Shown here: one piece after another, positions 8,138-17,332 of the stretch
How the letters are laid out: every line of letters starts with the position of its first letter
Position numbering within the stretch: position 1 is the stretch's first letter
NCBI RefSeq assembly: GCF_000144645.1
Contig: NC_014377.1
Span: 744,001-808,000, forward strand
Direction: 5' to 3'
DNA length: 64,000 bases
Source of the DNA: Thermosediminibacter oceani DSM 16646
GTDB lineage: Bacteria > Bacillota > Thermosediminibacteria > Thermosediminibacterales > Thermosediminibacteraceae
Notes under the pieces: generated by a model
The model's database searches: none
The model's input: only the letters and a program-made list of their open reading frames with translations
Told to the model about the DNA's origin: nothing
Position numbers and translations under genes: made by a program

Positions 8138-8566
8138 ATGTATCCAAATTATCGGATTTCTGTTGAAATCATATTATTGCATGAAGGAAAGATCCTTTTA
8201 ACCAAACGTGCGCCACATTGCAAGGTCGCTCCGAATGTCTGGAATGTCCCCGCAGGAAAGATAAAATATGATGAAATTCCCGTTCAAGGCTTGTATCGAG
8301 AAGCAAAAGAGGAAATCAATTTAGATGTGGAATTGTTGGAAGAGCTGTCAGTTAGGAATTTAAAAAGTAAAAGTGGAGATGAAGATATATACCGGGTCGT
8401 GTTTACGTATCTTGTTAAACCTAAAGACGGTGATATTTCTTCGCTCAAACTTAATGACGAACATTCCGAGTTGGCCTGGATTACCAAAGAAGATCTCAAT
8501 AACCCAAAATATGAAACGCTTCACGATGATATACGAAACATCCTTTTGACGAAGGTGTTTAAGTAG
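8138..8566 (+). CDS. NUDIX hydrolase
   Basis: 142 aa, single NUDIX domain that hydrolyses nucleoside diphosphates linked to another group. The box GX5EX7REUXEE is visible at about residues 38-57 (GKIKYDEIPVQGLYREAKEE). The N-terminus RISVEIILLHEGKILLTKR fits the first strands of the fold. Substrate cannot be told from sequence. It stands alone; GGGAGGGG precedes the ATG. Confidence 0.88.
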   Translation: MYPNYRISVEIILLHEGKILLTKRAPHCKVAPNVWNVPAGKIKYDEIPVQGLYREAKEEINLDVELLEELSVRNLKSKSGDEDIYRVVFTYLVKPKDGDISSLKLNDEHSELAWITKEDLNNPKYETLHDDIRNILLTKVFK

Positions 8567-8592
8567 AGATGTCCAGGCAAAGCAGCGGGAAG

Positions 8593-8622
8593 TTGACAGA
8601 GCTTCGGACTTTGTGCTAAAAT
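8593..8622 (+). promoter_or_regulatory. Sigma-A promoter for rplU-prp-rpmA
   Basis: TTGACA (8593-8598), 18-nt spacer, TAAAAT (8617-8622), with an extended -10 TG at 8614-8615. Confidence 0.75.
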
Positions 8623-8627
8623 AAACT

Positions 8628-8699
8628 ACGTGGTTTTGCGCCGGCCACCGCACGGGACGGGTTGAAAAATTATTACCTGGATCTCGGCGAGAAGTAAGG
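8628..8699 (+). promoter_or_regulatory. Probable L21 leader (autoregulatory 5' UTR)
   Basis: About 80 nt of GC-rich leader, including GCGCCGGCCACCGCACGGG, lies between the promoter and the rplU ribosome site. Firmicute rplU operons often carry a structured L21 leader here. Assignment is by position and length; I did not verify the Rfam consensus. Confidence 0.4.
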
Positions 8700-8711
8700 A
8701 GGATGATAGGG

Positions 8712-9026
8712 ATGTATGCTGTTATAGAGACCGGCGGAAAACAGTATAGGGTTTCTCAAGGCGACGTGATTCGCGTCGAGAAATTGAATGCTGCTGAAGG
8801 GGAGACGATCGAGCTCGATCGGGTGCTGGCCGTATCCGACGGTGACAAGCTGCTGGTCGGACAGCCGGTGCTGGAAAATGCCAAGGTCACCGCAACGGTG
8901 CTGAAGCATGGCAAGGGCAAGAAAATCATCGTCTTCAAGTACAAGCCCAAGAAGAATTATCGCAGGAAAAAGGGACACCGTCAGCCCTATACTGAGATAA
9001 GGATTGAAAGCATCTTGCTGTCATGA
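8712..9026 (+). CDS. rplU: Ribosomal protein bL21
   Basis: 104 aa. Starts [14 protein letters not shown], the hallmark of bL21, and ends with [20 protein letters not shown], the basic rRNA-binding tail. ATG 8712 is chosen over ATG 8703 because AAGGAGG ends at 8702, giving 9 nt to 8712 but none to 8703. First gene of rplU-prp-rpmA; the stop overlaps the prp start by 4 bp. Confidence 0.97.
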   Translation: MYAVIETGGKQYRVSQGDVIRVEKLNAAEGETIELDRVLAVSDGDKLLVGQPVLENAKVTATVLKHGKGKKIIVFKYKPKKNYRRKKGHRQPYTEIRIESILLS

Positions 9027-9361
9027 TTAAGGCTACCGTTGTCCTGGATGCCCGCGGACGAGTGCGGGAACTTTTGATCAGAGGGCATGCGGGATATGCC
9101 GAATACGGCAAAGATATAGTATGTGCGGCGGTTTCGGCCTTGGCCGAGACCGCGGTTCTCGGCATTGAAGAAGTTGCCGGGGTAAATGTTTCACCGGTTA
9201 AGAGGGAAGGTTATTTTCATTTAACTATCCCCGAGGATGAGAGTGAAGATAAATTGGCGAGGGTCGGTATTATACTGGATACCATAGTTATAGGTCTGAA
9301 GGATATCGCGAAGACCTACCCGTCGCATATAAAGGTCGAAACGAAAAGAGGAGGTGTGTAG
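9023..9361 (+). CDS. prp: Ribosomal-processing cysteine protease Prp
   Basis: 112 aa, YsxB/Prp family. In Firmicutes Prp cleaves the N-terminal extension of L27 before ribosome assembly. The catalytic His and Cys are in [20 protein letters not shown] (His about residue 22, Cys about 34). The gene sits between rplU and rpmA. The L27 encoded next carries the cleavable extension, so enzyme and substrate are adjacent. Confidence 0.95.
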   Translation: MIKATVVLDARGRVRELLIRGHAGYAEYGKDIVCAAVSALAETAVLGIEEVAGVNVSPVKREGYFHLTIPEDESEDKLARVGIILDTIVIGLKDIAKTYPSHIKVETKRGGV

Positions 9362-9362
9362 G

Positions 9363-9647
9363 ATGAATCTTCAGCTTTTTGCACACAAAAAGGGAGTAGG
9401 CAGCACCAGGAACGGCAGGGACAGCGAGTCGAAGCGCCTGGGAGTCAAGAGGTTTGACGGTCAGTTCGTGAGCGCCGGAAGCATCCTTGTGCGCCAGCGC
9501 GGCACCAGAATCTACCCTGGCAAGAACGTAGGAATGGGAGTGGACCACACCCTTTTTGCCAAGATCGACGGTTTTGTGAAGTTCGAGCAAAAGGGTAAGG
9601 ATAAAAAACTCGTGAGCGTTTACCCCGAAATGCAGCTCCTCGGATAA
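9363..9647 (+). CDS. rpmA: Ribosomal protein bL27 with cleavable N-terminus
   Basis: 95 aa. Begins [20 protein letters not shown]; the Prp site falls between Phe6 and Ala7, leaving the AHKKG N-terminus that reaches the peptidyl-transferase centre. Conserved [12 protein letters not shown] and [15 protein letters not shown] are present. ATG 9363 follows GAGGAGGTG; the stop is 2 bp upstream of that ATG in prp. Confidence 0.97.
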   Translation: MNLQLFAHKKGVGSTRNGRDSESKRLGVKRFDGQFVSAGSILVRQRGTRIYPGKNVGMGVDHTLFAKIDGFVKFEQKGKDKKLVSVYPEMQLLG

Positions 9648-9662
9648 GCGAGGAGCTTTTTT
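9634..9662 (+). terminator. Terminator of rplU-prp-rpmA
   Basis: Stem AGCTCCTCG / CGAGGAGCT with a six-nt loop and a six-T tract from 9657. The upstream arm overlaps the rpmA stop region. Confidence 0.85.
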
Positions 9663-9725
9663 AATAATGCAGGAAATCCAGCAATACGTGAAGAATATTA
9701 ACGGTTGTTAATATTCCGGAAGGGT

Positions 9726-10355
9726 ATGATGGTGTTGAAAAGGCGCGAGCTTATCTATTTGACCTCAGGCGGCCAACTTATCGTTTGCCTTATCCTCTTA
9801 GGTATGTTGATCGCAGAAACCCATTACACGGGTATAGCCGCATTATCGGCGACCTTTTGCGCGGTGCTTTTTTTAAGCACTGTTTTCCTGGTACGGGGTT
9901 TTTTTGAATATGTACCTAAAAAGGACTGGGACAGCATCTTCCTTTGCTGGAGGCTTCAGCGCCACGATTTCAACAACCACCTTCAGATAATCTACACCAT
10001 GATCCAGCTGGGTAAGCACGAAAAAGCGCTGGAATACATGAATAATGTAAAAAGGGACAATGAGGTTTTTTCCGCCGTGTGCAGGCTAGAAGACCCGCGG
10101 ATCATAAGTGAGGTTTCTGACATCATTCTCTCCGCAAGACAGGAGGGTATCAGTATTATCCTTGATATACCCGGCGATTTCAGCCCAGAAAATATAAGTC
10201 AAAATACCATAAAATCTTTGAGTGAACGCACAAGGACCCTTATGGCAGAATTGAAGGGCGTTTCCGGGAAGCGGGATTTGAATATAAGCTTTGCGGAGCC
10301 GGGTAAGGTTAAGATATCTTCAAACGCCCTTGAAGGCAGAACTATCGTAATCTGA
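9726..10355 (+). CDS. Spo0B-like phosphotransferase / sensor helix protein
   Basis: About 209 aa. Two N-terminal membrane helices (LIYLTSGGQLIVCLILLGML and GIAALSATFCAVLFLSTVFL) precede the Spo0B-type four-helix-bundle segment CWRLQRHDFNNHLQIIYTMI with the phospho-acceptor His (RHDFNNH), then LGKHEKALEYMNNV. The C-terminal part is short and shows no ATP-binding G-boxes. Position directly before obg matches the Bacillus spo0B-obg pair, so a sporulation phosphorelay role is likely. Bacillus Spo0B has no membrane helices, so this is a membrane-bound variant. Starts at 9726, 9729 or 9732 are all possible after GGAAGGG. Confidence 0.75.
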   Translation: MMVLKRRELIYLTSGGQLIVCLILLGMLIAETHYTGIAALSATFCAVLFLSTVFLVRGFFEYVPKKDWDSIFLCWRLQRHDFNNHLQIIYTMIQLGKHEKALEYMNNVKRDNEVFSAVCRLEDPRIISEVSDIILSARQEGISIILDIPGDFSPENISQNTIKSLSERTRTLMAELKGVSGKRDLNISFAEPGKVKISSNALEGRTIVI

Positions 10356-10366
10356 ACTCCATGTAG

Positions 10367-10378
10367 AAATGATATAAT
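10367..10378 (+). promoter_or_regulatory. Extended -10 promoter for obg
   Basis: TGATATAAT (10370-10378) is a full -10 with extended TG. No good -35 is seen at the usual distance. Confidence 0.45.
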
Positions 10379-10413
10379 TAAAACTAAAAGGGAATGCAAA
10401 AAGGTGATGAAAT

Positions 10414-11682
10414 ATGTTTGTGGACAGGGCGAAAATCTACGTTAAAGCAGGCGACGGAGGCAACGGGGTCGTTGCCTTTAGAAGGGAAAAATACGTCCCC
10501 CGGGGTGGTCCCAGCGGGGGCGACGGCGGTAAGGGCGGGGACGTGGTGCTCATGGTCGACTCCAATCTTTCCACCTTGCAGGATTTCAAATACAGAGCGC
10601 ACTACAAAGCCCAGCGCGGCCAGAACGGCCAGGGCTCCAACAAGATAGGTAAGAGCGGCGAGGACCTGGTTATAAAGGTGCCTCCCGGAACAGTGGTAAA
10701 GGATGCCGAAACCGGGGAAATACTGGCGGACCTGGTTAAACCCGGCCAGACCTTCATTGCGGCCAGAGGAGGAAGGGGAGGCAGGGGGAATGCGCGCTTC
10801 GTGTCACCGGTAAACCAGGCTCCCGATTTTGCCGAGAAGGGAGAACCTGGAGAGGAACGCTGGATACTGTTAGAATTAAAGCTGCTGGCTGACGTAGGCC
10901 TGATAGGTTTTCCGAACGCGGGTAAGTCCACCCTCCTTTCCCGTATGACGGCGGCGAGGCCAAAGATAGCCGATTACCCCTTTACCACCCTTACGCCCAA
11001 CCTTGGGGTCGTAGATATGGGTCCTACAGGTAGGAGCTTCGTGGTCGCCGACATACCCGGCCTTATAGAGGGGGCCCACGAGGGCCTGGGGCTGGGGCAT
11101 GAGTTTCTAAGGCACGTGGAGAGAACCAGGGTACTGGTTCACATAATAGATGCGGCAGGCCTGGAGAACGATCCTGTGGAGGGTTTTTATATTATAAACA
11201 GGGAATTGGCAGCCTTTAGCGAAAAGCTCGCTCAAAAACCCCAGATAGTGGCGGCCAATAAGATGGACCTTCCCCAGGCCAGGGAAAACCTGGATAGGAT
11301 AAAATCCCAGCTGGAACCCCGAGGCTATGAGGTAGTCCCTATATCGGCGGCCACAGGGGAGGGCGTAAAGGAACTGATATATAAGATAATCCAGTATCTG
11401 GACAAAGTAGGAGACGCAGCGCTCGAAACTGTCGAGGTGAAAAAATACACCATTAAGGAAGAGGATGAAATCAGAGTGGAGCGGGTCGGTGATGTTTTCC
11501 AGGTAAAGGGGAAAGTCATTGAGCGCTTGGTGGTGATGACCGACCTGGATAACGAATCGGCGGTTAAGAGGTTGCAGCAGGCGTTTAAACGCATGGGTAT
11601 TGACGAACTTCTCAAAGAAAAAGGAATCAAAGAAGGGGATACGGTGAGGATCGGTAATGCAGAGTTTTACTATACCGAGTAA
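10414..11682 (+). CDS. obg: GTPase Obg (CgtA)
   Basis: 422 aa, full Obg. The N-terminal Gly-rich Obg fold (residues 1-158; GDGGNGVVAFRREKYVPRGG) is followed by the GTPase domain with G1 GFPNAGKST, switch TTLTPNLGVV, DIPGLIEGA and NKMD. A C-terminal OCT domain (from about residue 345) follows, as in most Firmicutes. Obg is involved in 50S assembly and the stress/sporulation response. It lies just after a Spo0B-like gene as in Bacillus. Confidence 0.97.
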   Translation: MFVDRAKIYVKAGDGGNGVVAFRREKYVPRGGPSGGDGGKGGDVVLMVDSNLSTLQDFKYRAHYKAQRGQNGQGSNKIGKSGEDLVIKVPPGTVVKDAETGEILADLVKPGQTFIAARGGRGGRGNARFVSPVNQAPDFAEKGEPGEERWILLELKLLADVGLIGFPNAGKSTLLSRMTAARPKIADYPFTTLTPNLGVVDMGPTGRSFVVADIPGLIEGAHEGLGLGHEFLRHVERTRVLVHIIDAAGLENDPVEGFYIINRELAAFSEKLAQKPQIVAANKMDLPQARENLDRIKSQLEPRGYEVVPISAATGEGVKELIYKIIQYLDKVGDAALETVEVKKYTIKEEDEIRVERVGDVFQVKGKVIERLVVMTDLDNESAVKRLQQAFKRMGIDELLKEKGIKEGDTVRIGNAEFYYTE

Positions 11683-11711
11683 TTGAAAACAACATCGTAA
11701 AATGATATAAT
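11683..11711 (+). promoter_or_regulatory. Sigma-A promoter for nadD operon
   Basis: TTGAAA (11683-11688), 17-nt spacer, TATAAT (11706-11711) with TG at 11703-11704. It begins at the obg stop codon. Confidence 0.75.
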
Positions 11712-11741
11712 CAGACCATTAAAGGGTGGAGGGGAGATCTA

Positions 11742-12356
11742 TTGGAGAAGCCGAATAGGGTGGGGATAATGGGGGGGACTTTCGATCCTATTCATTTCGG
11801 CCACCTGGTAACGGCGGAGGAGGCCAGGATTAACTTTAAGCTGGACAAGGTCGTCTTCGTCCCTGCGGGAAATCCTCCCCACAAAAAGAATTATAAAGTC
11901 AGCGACGCAGAGCACAGGTATCTTATGACAGCTCTTGCAATAAACAGCAACCCTTATTTTGAAGTTTCGAGGATTGAAATAGAAAGATCGGGCTACACCT
12001 ATACGGTGGACACCCTGCGCCAGTTTGTCGACATTTACGGCCGGGACACCTCCTTGTTTTTTATTACGGGTGCTGATGCGGTGCTGGACATCCTGACATG
12101 GAAGGATGTAAAGGACGTGCTCAGCTACTGTAACTTTATCGCCGCTACAAGGCCCGGGTATCCGGTAAACCGGCTTAAAGAGAAACTGGCGGAAATTAAG
12201 GAGCTTTACGGCACGCATGTTTATCTTCTCGAAGTGACGGCAATGGCCATATCGTCGACGGAAATAAGAAGGCGCATTAAGGAAGGTATTTCTATAAAAT
12301 ACCTCATTCCCGAGAATGTTGAAGCGTATATTATAAAAAACGGCCTTTACAGGTGA
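11742..12356 (+). CDS. nadD: Nicotinate-nucleotide adenylyltransferase
   Basis: 204 aa. Makes deamido-NAD from nicotinate mononucleotide and ATP. The nucleotidyltransferase signature [12 protein letters not shown] is at about residues 11-22, and the second motif [10 protein letters not shown] is near the C-terminus. TTG start at 11742 after GGAGGGGAG. Head of nadD-yqeK-LCP-rsfS, a common Firmicute order. Confidence 0.95.
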   Translation: MEKPNRVGIMGGTFDPIHFGHLVTAEEARINFKLDKVVFVPAGNPPHKKNYKVSDAEHRYLMTALAINSNPYFEVSRIEIERSGYTYTVDTLRQFVDIYGRDTSLFFITGADAVLDILTWKDVKDVLSYCNFIAATRPGYPVNRLKEKLAEIKELYGTHVYLLEVTAMAISSTEIRRRIKEGISIKYLIPENVEAYIIKNGLYR

Positions 12357-12362
12357 TTATGC

Positions 12363-12950
12363 GTGATTTCTAAAAAATTAATACTAGAAGATTTGAAAAA
12401 AAACCTGACGGAAAAGAGGTTTCTTCATTCCCTCGGTGTGATGGAGACGGCGGTTGCCCTCGCGAGAAGGTACGGGGTTGATGAGCAAAAAGCTGAGCTT
12501 GCCGGCCTGATCCACGACTGCGCCAAGGACATCCCGGCAGACCGGCAGTTGAATTTGGCCATTGAGTTTGGTATACTTTTAGATGAAATTTCCAGGGTAG
12601 AGACAGCGCTGATCCACGGTCCGCTTGGGGCAGTGCTGGCGAGAAAAAAATACAGCGTGGAAGATCCGGAAATACTTAGGGCGGTAAGCATTCATACCAC
12701 GGGAGATATAAAGATGAGCGCGCTGGACAAGGTGATTTTTCTGGCGGATTATATAGAACCGGGCAGGGATTTTCCCGGCGTTGAAAAACTGCGAAAAGTA
12801 TCCTTTGAGGATCTGGATGAGGCTGTGATAATGGCTTTTGATTCGACCATCAGGTACGTGCTGGATAATAGAGGGTTACTGCATCCGAGGACGGTCGACG
12901 CGAGAAATTATCTTCTCATGCAGAGAGGAAAAAGGGGAGAAGGTCGATGA
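12363..12950 (+). CDS. yqeK: HD-domain hydrolase YqeK (Ap4A hydrolase)
   Basis: 195 aa. HD superfamily signature with H in RFLHSLGVMETAVALA, HD in LAGLIHDCAKD and later DKVIFLADYIEPGR. YqeK proteins hydrolyse diadenosine tetraphosphate symmetrically to ADP. GTG start 6 bp after nadD. The end overlaps the LCP gene by 4 bp. Confidence 0.93.
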   Translation: MISKKLILEDLKKNLTEKRFLHSLGVMETAVALARRYGVDEQKAELAGLIHDCAKDIPADRQLNLAIEFGILLDEISRVETALIHGPLGAVLARKKYSVEDPEILRAVSIHTTGDIKMSALDKVIFLADYIEPGRDFPGVEKLRKVSFEDLDEAVIMAFDSTIRYVLDNRGLLHPRTVDARNYLLMQRGKRGEGR

Positions 12951-14125
12951 GAAGAGTAATTAAATATGCGCTTATTGCCATGCTTTTCGTTGCATTGGCT
13001 TTTGGAAGCGGTTTTTATTTAACCCTCCTCAGACTGAATAGAGGCAGCGAAAATACATTGCCAGATAATTCTAAAACTGATGAGTATCCGGGCGAGCGGA
13101 TGAACATACTGTTGCTGGGGCTGGATGCAGGTACAATAGGTGCCGATGAGGAGCACAACCGCTACAGGTCCGACACGATGATGGTCTTCAGCGTAGACCC
13201 CAAGGAAAAAAAGGTTAACGTACTTTCAATTCCCCGAGACACCAGGGTTAGGATTTCGGGAGTAGGTTTCCAGAAAATCAACGCCGCCATGGCTTACGGA
13301 GGGCCGGAGCTTGCCGTCAGAACCGTAGAGGACTTTCTCGGTATTCCCATACACCATTATGTAACTGTTAATTACAGTGGATTTCGCAAGATAGTCGACG
13401 CCATGGGCGGCATCGAGATAAACATAGAAAAGAGGCTGAAATACGACGACAACGCCGGCGGGCTTCATATAGACTTGCAGCCGGGCCTTCAGGTGCTGGA
13501 CGGCGAAAAGGCGGAGCAGTTTGTCAGATTCCGCCACTATCCGGAGGGTGACCTGGGTAGGATGAAGGCCCAGCAAAAGTTTATAGAAGCGGCACTCAAG
13601 ACCCTCCTGAAGCCTTCTACGCTGCTGAGGCTCCCGCAGATAGCGCAGGCCGTCCAGGAAAGTGTTAAGACCGATATAGAACCGATGCAGATGATGAAAC
13701 TGGCCAATTTGGCCAGGCAGATACAGCAAGACAACGTAAAGATGTACATCCTTCCGGGTGAGGGCCGGTATATAGGCGGGATCAGCTATTTCATTCCCTA
13801 TGAGTCCGAGATGGCCGAAGTCGTAAAAGAAGTGTTTTACGGCGAAAACGCAAATGTAAAGGTGGCGGTGCTGAACGGCAGCGGTTATGCGGGCATCGCT
13901 CGAAAGGTGGCTGAGCAGCTGGAGGCGATGGGATTTACCGTAGTCAGGGTGGCCAACGCTGACAGCTTCGATTACGATACCACTACAATTATATACCCGA
14001 GGGAAAAGCGCGAAGATGCCGAAAAAATCGCAAAAGTTTTCGCAAACGCCCAGATGAAGGAAGAAGAATCCCCGGAAGAAAATCTAACCACAATAATTGT
14101 GGGTAAAGATGCTCAAAGTGATTAA
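12947..14125 (+). CDS. LytR-CpsA-Psr (LCP) family cell-wall glycopolymer ligase
   Basis: 392 aa. One N-terminal membrane helix (ALIAMLFVALAFGSGFYLTL), then the LCP domain (LLLGLDAG, YRSDTMMVFSVDP, VLSIPRDTRV, FVRFRHYPEGDLGRMKAQQ with the conserved Arg/Asp residues). A LytR_C domain follows at about residues 300-385 (NVKVAVLNGSGYAGIARKVA). LCP enzymes attach teichoic-acid-like polymers to peptidoglycan. ATGA overlap with yqeK. Confidence 0.93.
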   Translation: MRRVIKYALIAMLFVALAFGSGFYLTLLRLNRGSENTLPDNSKTDEYPGERMNILLLGLDAGTIGADEEHNRYRSDTMMVFSVDPKEKKVNVLSIPRDTRVRISGVGFQKINAAMAYGGPELAVRTVEDFLGIPIHHYVTVNYSGFRKIVDAMGGIEINIEKRLKYDDNAGGLHIDLQPGLQVLDGEKAEQFVRFRHYPEGDLGRMKAQQKFIEAALKTLLKPSTLLRLPQIAQAVQESVKTDIEPMQMMKLANLARQIQQDNVKMYILPGEGRYIGGISYFIPYESEMAEVVKEVFYGENANVKVAVLNGSGYAGIARKVAEQLEAMGFTVVRVANADSFDYDTTTIIYPREKREDAEKIAKVFANAQMKEEESPEENLTTIIVGKDAQSD

Positions 14126-14139
14126 TGGAGGGGAAATGG

Positions 14140-14517
14140 ATGATAAAAAACCCCAAGGATGTGGCTTTACTTACAGCAAAAATTCTTTCCGACAAAAAGG
14201 CTGAAGACATAGTTGTACTCGATATAAGTTCCATTTCGGTTATCGCCGATTACTTTGTAGTAGCAACGGGAAGATCTTCAATTCACGTCAAGGCTCTGGC
14301 CGACGAAGTGGAAGAAAAGCTCTCTGAAAAAGGATTCAAAATAATGGGCAAAGAAGGTTACGAGGAAGCCAGGTGGATTTTGCTCGACTTCGCCGATGTG
14401 GTCGTGCACATTTTCGATGAAGAGGCAAGGGAGTATTACGACCTTGAAAGGCTCTGGGCCGATGCCGTAAAGGTGGATATTGACAGTGATATGGATTTTG
14501 CGTATAATAAACAATAA
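14140..14517 (+). CDS. rsfS: Ribosome silencing factor RsfS
   Basis: 125 aa, Iojap/RsfS family. Binds uL14 and blocks subunit joining under starvation. Core motifs: DIVVLDISSISVIADYFVVA, GRSSIHVKALADEV and WILLDFADVVVHIF. ATG 14140 is preferred to ATG 14125 because GGAGGGG (14127-14133) precedes it by 6 nt. Last gene of the nadD operon; its 3' end contains the leuS promoter. Confidence 0.95.
   Translation: MIKNPKDVALLTAKILSDKKAEDIVVLDISSISVIADYFVVATGRSSIHVKALADEVEEKLSEKGFKIMGKEGYEEARWILLDFADVVVHIFDEEAREYYDLERLWADAVKVDIDSDMDFAYNKQ
14480..14508 (+). promoter_or_regulatory. Consensus sigma-A promoter for the leuS T-box transcript
   Basis: Perfect TTGACA (14480-14485), 17-nt spacer and perfect TATAAT (14503-14508). 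It lies inside the 3' end of rsfS coding sequence. Confidence 0.85.
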
Positions 14518-14730
14518 ATTAATAGAGGGCATCAAGGAGTAGTAGGGGAGGTAGTCCTTTCAGAGACCGGAGGCTTGGTGGGAATCCGGAGGACGAAACC
14601 TCGAACTCGCCTTGGTAACCTTGCCGGCAGGCGTTAAAATGCGAAGAGCGGGCATTCTGCCAATTAGGGTGGTACCGCGAGAAAGAGGCTTCTCGTCCCT
14701 AAATCGACGAGAGGCCTTTTATTTTTATAA
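14516..14730 (+). promoter_or_regulatory. T-box riboswitch (tRNA-Leu sensing) before leuS
   Basis: The T-box sequence AGGGTGGTACCGCG is at 14666-14679. It is followed by terminator arms (GAGGCTTCTCGTC / GACGAGAGGCC) and a T-rich tract around 14717-14726. The upstream part has the purine-rich Stem I elements (AGTAGTAGGGGAGG). A CTC Leu codon at 14606-14608 within GAACTCGCC is the likely specifier, inferred from the downstream gene. Uncharged tRNA-Leu would favour antitermination and leuS expression. Confidence 0.92.
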
Positions 14731-14754
14731 TTTTAACGAAAGGAGGCATTGGGC

Positions 14755-17208
14755 ATGAGTCATTACGATTTTAAGACTGTAGAACTCAAATGGCAGAAAA
14801 GGTGGGAAGAACAGAAGCTCTATAAGGTCAACGAAGACGACAAAAAGCCCAAATACTATTGCCTGGAAATGTTCCCCTATCCTTCCGGTAAACTCCACAT
14901 GGGCCACGTAAGGAACTATTCCATAGGCGATGTGGTGGCCCGGTTCAAGAGGATGAAGGGGTACAACGTGCTTCATCCAATGGGCTGGGATGCTTTCGGC
15001 CTTCCTGCGGAAAATGCGGCCATAAAGCACGGTGTTCACCCGGCCAGGTGGACCTGGGACAATATAGCCAACATGAGGAAACAGCTCAAACAGCTCGGTC
15101 TAAGTTACGACTGGGACAGGGAAATCGCCACGTGCCATCCCGGTTATTACAAGTGGACCCAGTGGTTTTTCTTAAAGCTGTACGAGATGGGGCTGGCGTA
15201 CCGCAAAAAATCCTTCGTTAACTGGTGCCCGTCCTGCGCTACGGTTCTTGCCAACGAGCAGGTGGTCGATGGGCGCTGCGAGCGCTGCGGTGCCGAAGTG
15301 GGCAAAAAAAATCTGGAGCAGTGGTTCTTTAAAATAACCGAATATGCCGATCAGCTCCTGGAGGACCTTAAAAAGCTGCCGGGCTGGCCCGAGAAGGTAA
15401 AGGTGATGCAGGAAAACTGGATAGGGCGCAGCGAAGGGGTAGAAGTTTATTTTACTGCGGAAAAGACCGGAGAGAAAATCCCGGTGTTTACAACGAGGCC
15501 GGATACGATTTTTGGGGTGACCTATTTAGTTCTGGCCCCGGAACATCCCATGGTCGACAAACTCGCTTCCGGTACGCCTTATGAGAATGAAGTCCGGGAA
15601 TTTCAGAAAAAAATGGAGAAACTGAACGAAATAACGCGCACTTCGACGGAAACGGAAAAAGAAGGCGTATTTATCGGGGCCTATGCCGTAAACCCCGTGA
15701 CCAATGAGAGGATCCCCGTATGGATTGCAAATTACGTGCTCCCGGATTACGGTACCGGCGCCGTGATGGGAGTCCCGGCCCATGATCAGAGGGATTTCGA
15801 GTTCGCAAGAAAATACGGTCTGCCGTTGAAGGTGGTAATAAACCCGCTGGGAGAGTCGCTTTGCCCCGAAAATATGACTCAGGCTTATGTGGACGAGGGT
15901 ATCCTCGTGAATTCAGGTATGTTTGACGGCATGAAAAACACAGATGCCATTCAAGCCATAGGCAGGTATATGGAGGAGAAGGGAATAGGAAAAATCAGGG
16001 TAAATTATAAGCTCAGGGACTGGCTCATATCGAGACAGCGCTACTGGGGCGCCCCTATTCCCATTGTTTACTGTGACAAATGCGGCATAGTGCCGGTGCC
16101 TGAAGACCAGCTGCCGGTTATGCTGCCCGACGACGTGGAATTCAACCCGAAGGGCACTTCTCCGCTGCTTGAGTGCGAGGAATTTTTGAACACCACCTGT
16201 CCGAAGTGCGGCGGGCCCGCCCGGCGCGAGACAGACACCATGGACACCTTCATGTGCTCATCCTGGTATTACTACAGGTACACCGACCCGAGAAACGAAG
16301 AGAAACCTTTCGACAGGGAAAAGCTGGAATACTGGATGCCCGTTGATCAGTATATAGGCGGCGTGGAGCACGCCATACTCCACCTGATGTATTCGCGGTT
16401 CTTTAACAAGGTCATGAGGGATGCAGGGCTTGTTTATGTAGATGAGCCCTTCGCAAACCTGCTTACCCAGGGCATGGTGCTGAAGGACGGCGCCAAGATG
16501 TCCAAATCCAAAGGCAACATAGTCAGTCCGGAAGAGATCATCGAGAAGTACGGAGCCGATACGGCTAGGCTCTTCATCCTGTTCGCCTCACCGCCGGAAA
16601 AAGACCTGGAGTGGAGCGACCAGGGAGTTGAGGGATGCCACAGGTTCCTCCAGAGGGTGTGGAGGCTTGTGGAGGAACTGGGGCCCAGGGTGAAAGACCC
16701 CGTCGCCGACGAAAGGCTCGACAGGGAAGTAAGGCGTCTTGTGCATAAAACTATTAAAAAAGTGACCGAGGACATCGAAGAGAGATTCAACTTCAATACT
16801 GCAATAAGCGCTATTATGGAGATGGTAAACGCCCTCAATTCCCGCAAAGAGGAATCGATTTCCGGGCCTGTGATAAAGGAAGCTCTGGAAAACCTGCTTG
16901 TGATGCTGGCTCCCTTTGCTCCCCACATTACCGAAGAGCTCTGGGAGCGGCTGGGCAATAAGCAAAGCATTCACCTGATGCCATGGCCTGAGGTTGATGA
17001 AGAAGCTATGGCGGAAGAAGTGGTAGAAGTGGTCATACAGGTGAACGGCAAGGTTAGAGGGAAACTAATGCTGCCGGCCGGTGTAACCGAAGAGGAAATG
17101 AAAGAGGCCGCTTTAAGCCATGATAGGGTTTTACCGCTACTTGAGGGAAAAAACGTGGTTAAAGTGGTAACGGTGCCCAAAAAGCTCGTAAATATAGTTG
17201 TAAAATAA
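14755..17208 (+). CDS. leuS: Leucyl-tRNA synthetase
   Basis: 817 aa class Ia synthetase. HIGH-type motif [17 protein letters not shown], a zinc-site-like [21 protein letters not shown], editing (CP1) domain ([19 protein letters not shown]), KMSKS motif ([14 protein letters not shown]) and C-terminal anticodon domain ([13 protein letters not shown]). ATG 14755 is chosen over TTG 14749 because AAAGGAGG ends at 14746, leaving 8 nt. Expressed as a single gene from its T-box leader. Confidence 0.98.
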   Translation: MSHYDFKTVELKWQKRWEEQKLYKVNEDDKKPKYYCLEMFPYPSGKLHMGHVRNYSIGDVVARFKRMKGYNVLHPMGWDAFGLPAENAAIKHGVHPARWTWDNIANMRKQLKQLGLSYDWDREIATCHPGYYKWTQWFFLKLYEMGLAYRKKSFVNWCPSCATVLANEQVVDGRCERCGAEVGKKNLEQWFFKITEYADQLLEDLKKLPGWPEKVKVMQENWIGRSEGVEVYFTAEKTGEKIPVFTTRPDTIFGVTYLVLAPEHPMVDKLASGTPYENEVREFQKKMEKLNEITRTSTETEKEGVFIGAYAVNPVTNERIPVWIANYVLPDYGTGAVMGVPAHDQRDFEFARKYGLPLKVVINPLGESLCPENMTQAYVDEGILVNSGMFDGMKNTDAIQAIGRYMEEKGIGKIRVNYKLRDWLISRQRYWGAPIPIVYCDKCGIVPVPEDQLPVMLPDDVEFNPKGTSPLLECEEFLNTTCPKCGGPARRETDTMDTFMCSSWYYYRYTDPRNEEKPFDREKLEYWMPVDQYIGGVEHAILHLMYSRFFNKVMRDAGLVYVDEPFANLLTQGMVLKDGAKMSKSKGNIVSPEEIIEKYGADTARLFILFASPPEKDLEWSDQGVEGCHRFLQRVWRLVEELGPRVKDPVADERLDREVRRLVHKTIKKVTEDIEERFNFNTAISAIMEMVNALNSRKEESISGPVIKEALENLLVMLAPFAPHITEELWERLGNKQSIHLMPWPEVDEEAMAEEVVEVVIQVNGKVRGKLMLPAGVTEEEMKEAALSHDRVLPLLEGKNVVKVVTVPKKLVNIVVK

Positions 17209-17234
17209 ACGGTCCCCGCGACCGTTTATTTTTT
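17203..17234 (+). terminator. leuS terminator
   Basis: 12-bp stem AAATAAACGGTC / GACCGTTTATTT, loop CCCGC, then T-run. Overlaps the leuS stop. Confidence 0.85.
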
Positions 17235-17332
17235 CTGGAATTTAATATAAAATAAATGTGGATCGAAAAGTTATTGGGGCCGGCCAACTTGCCTAAATAG
17301 GCCCCGGACCCCATCGCGGGGAGATGAATTGT

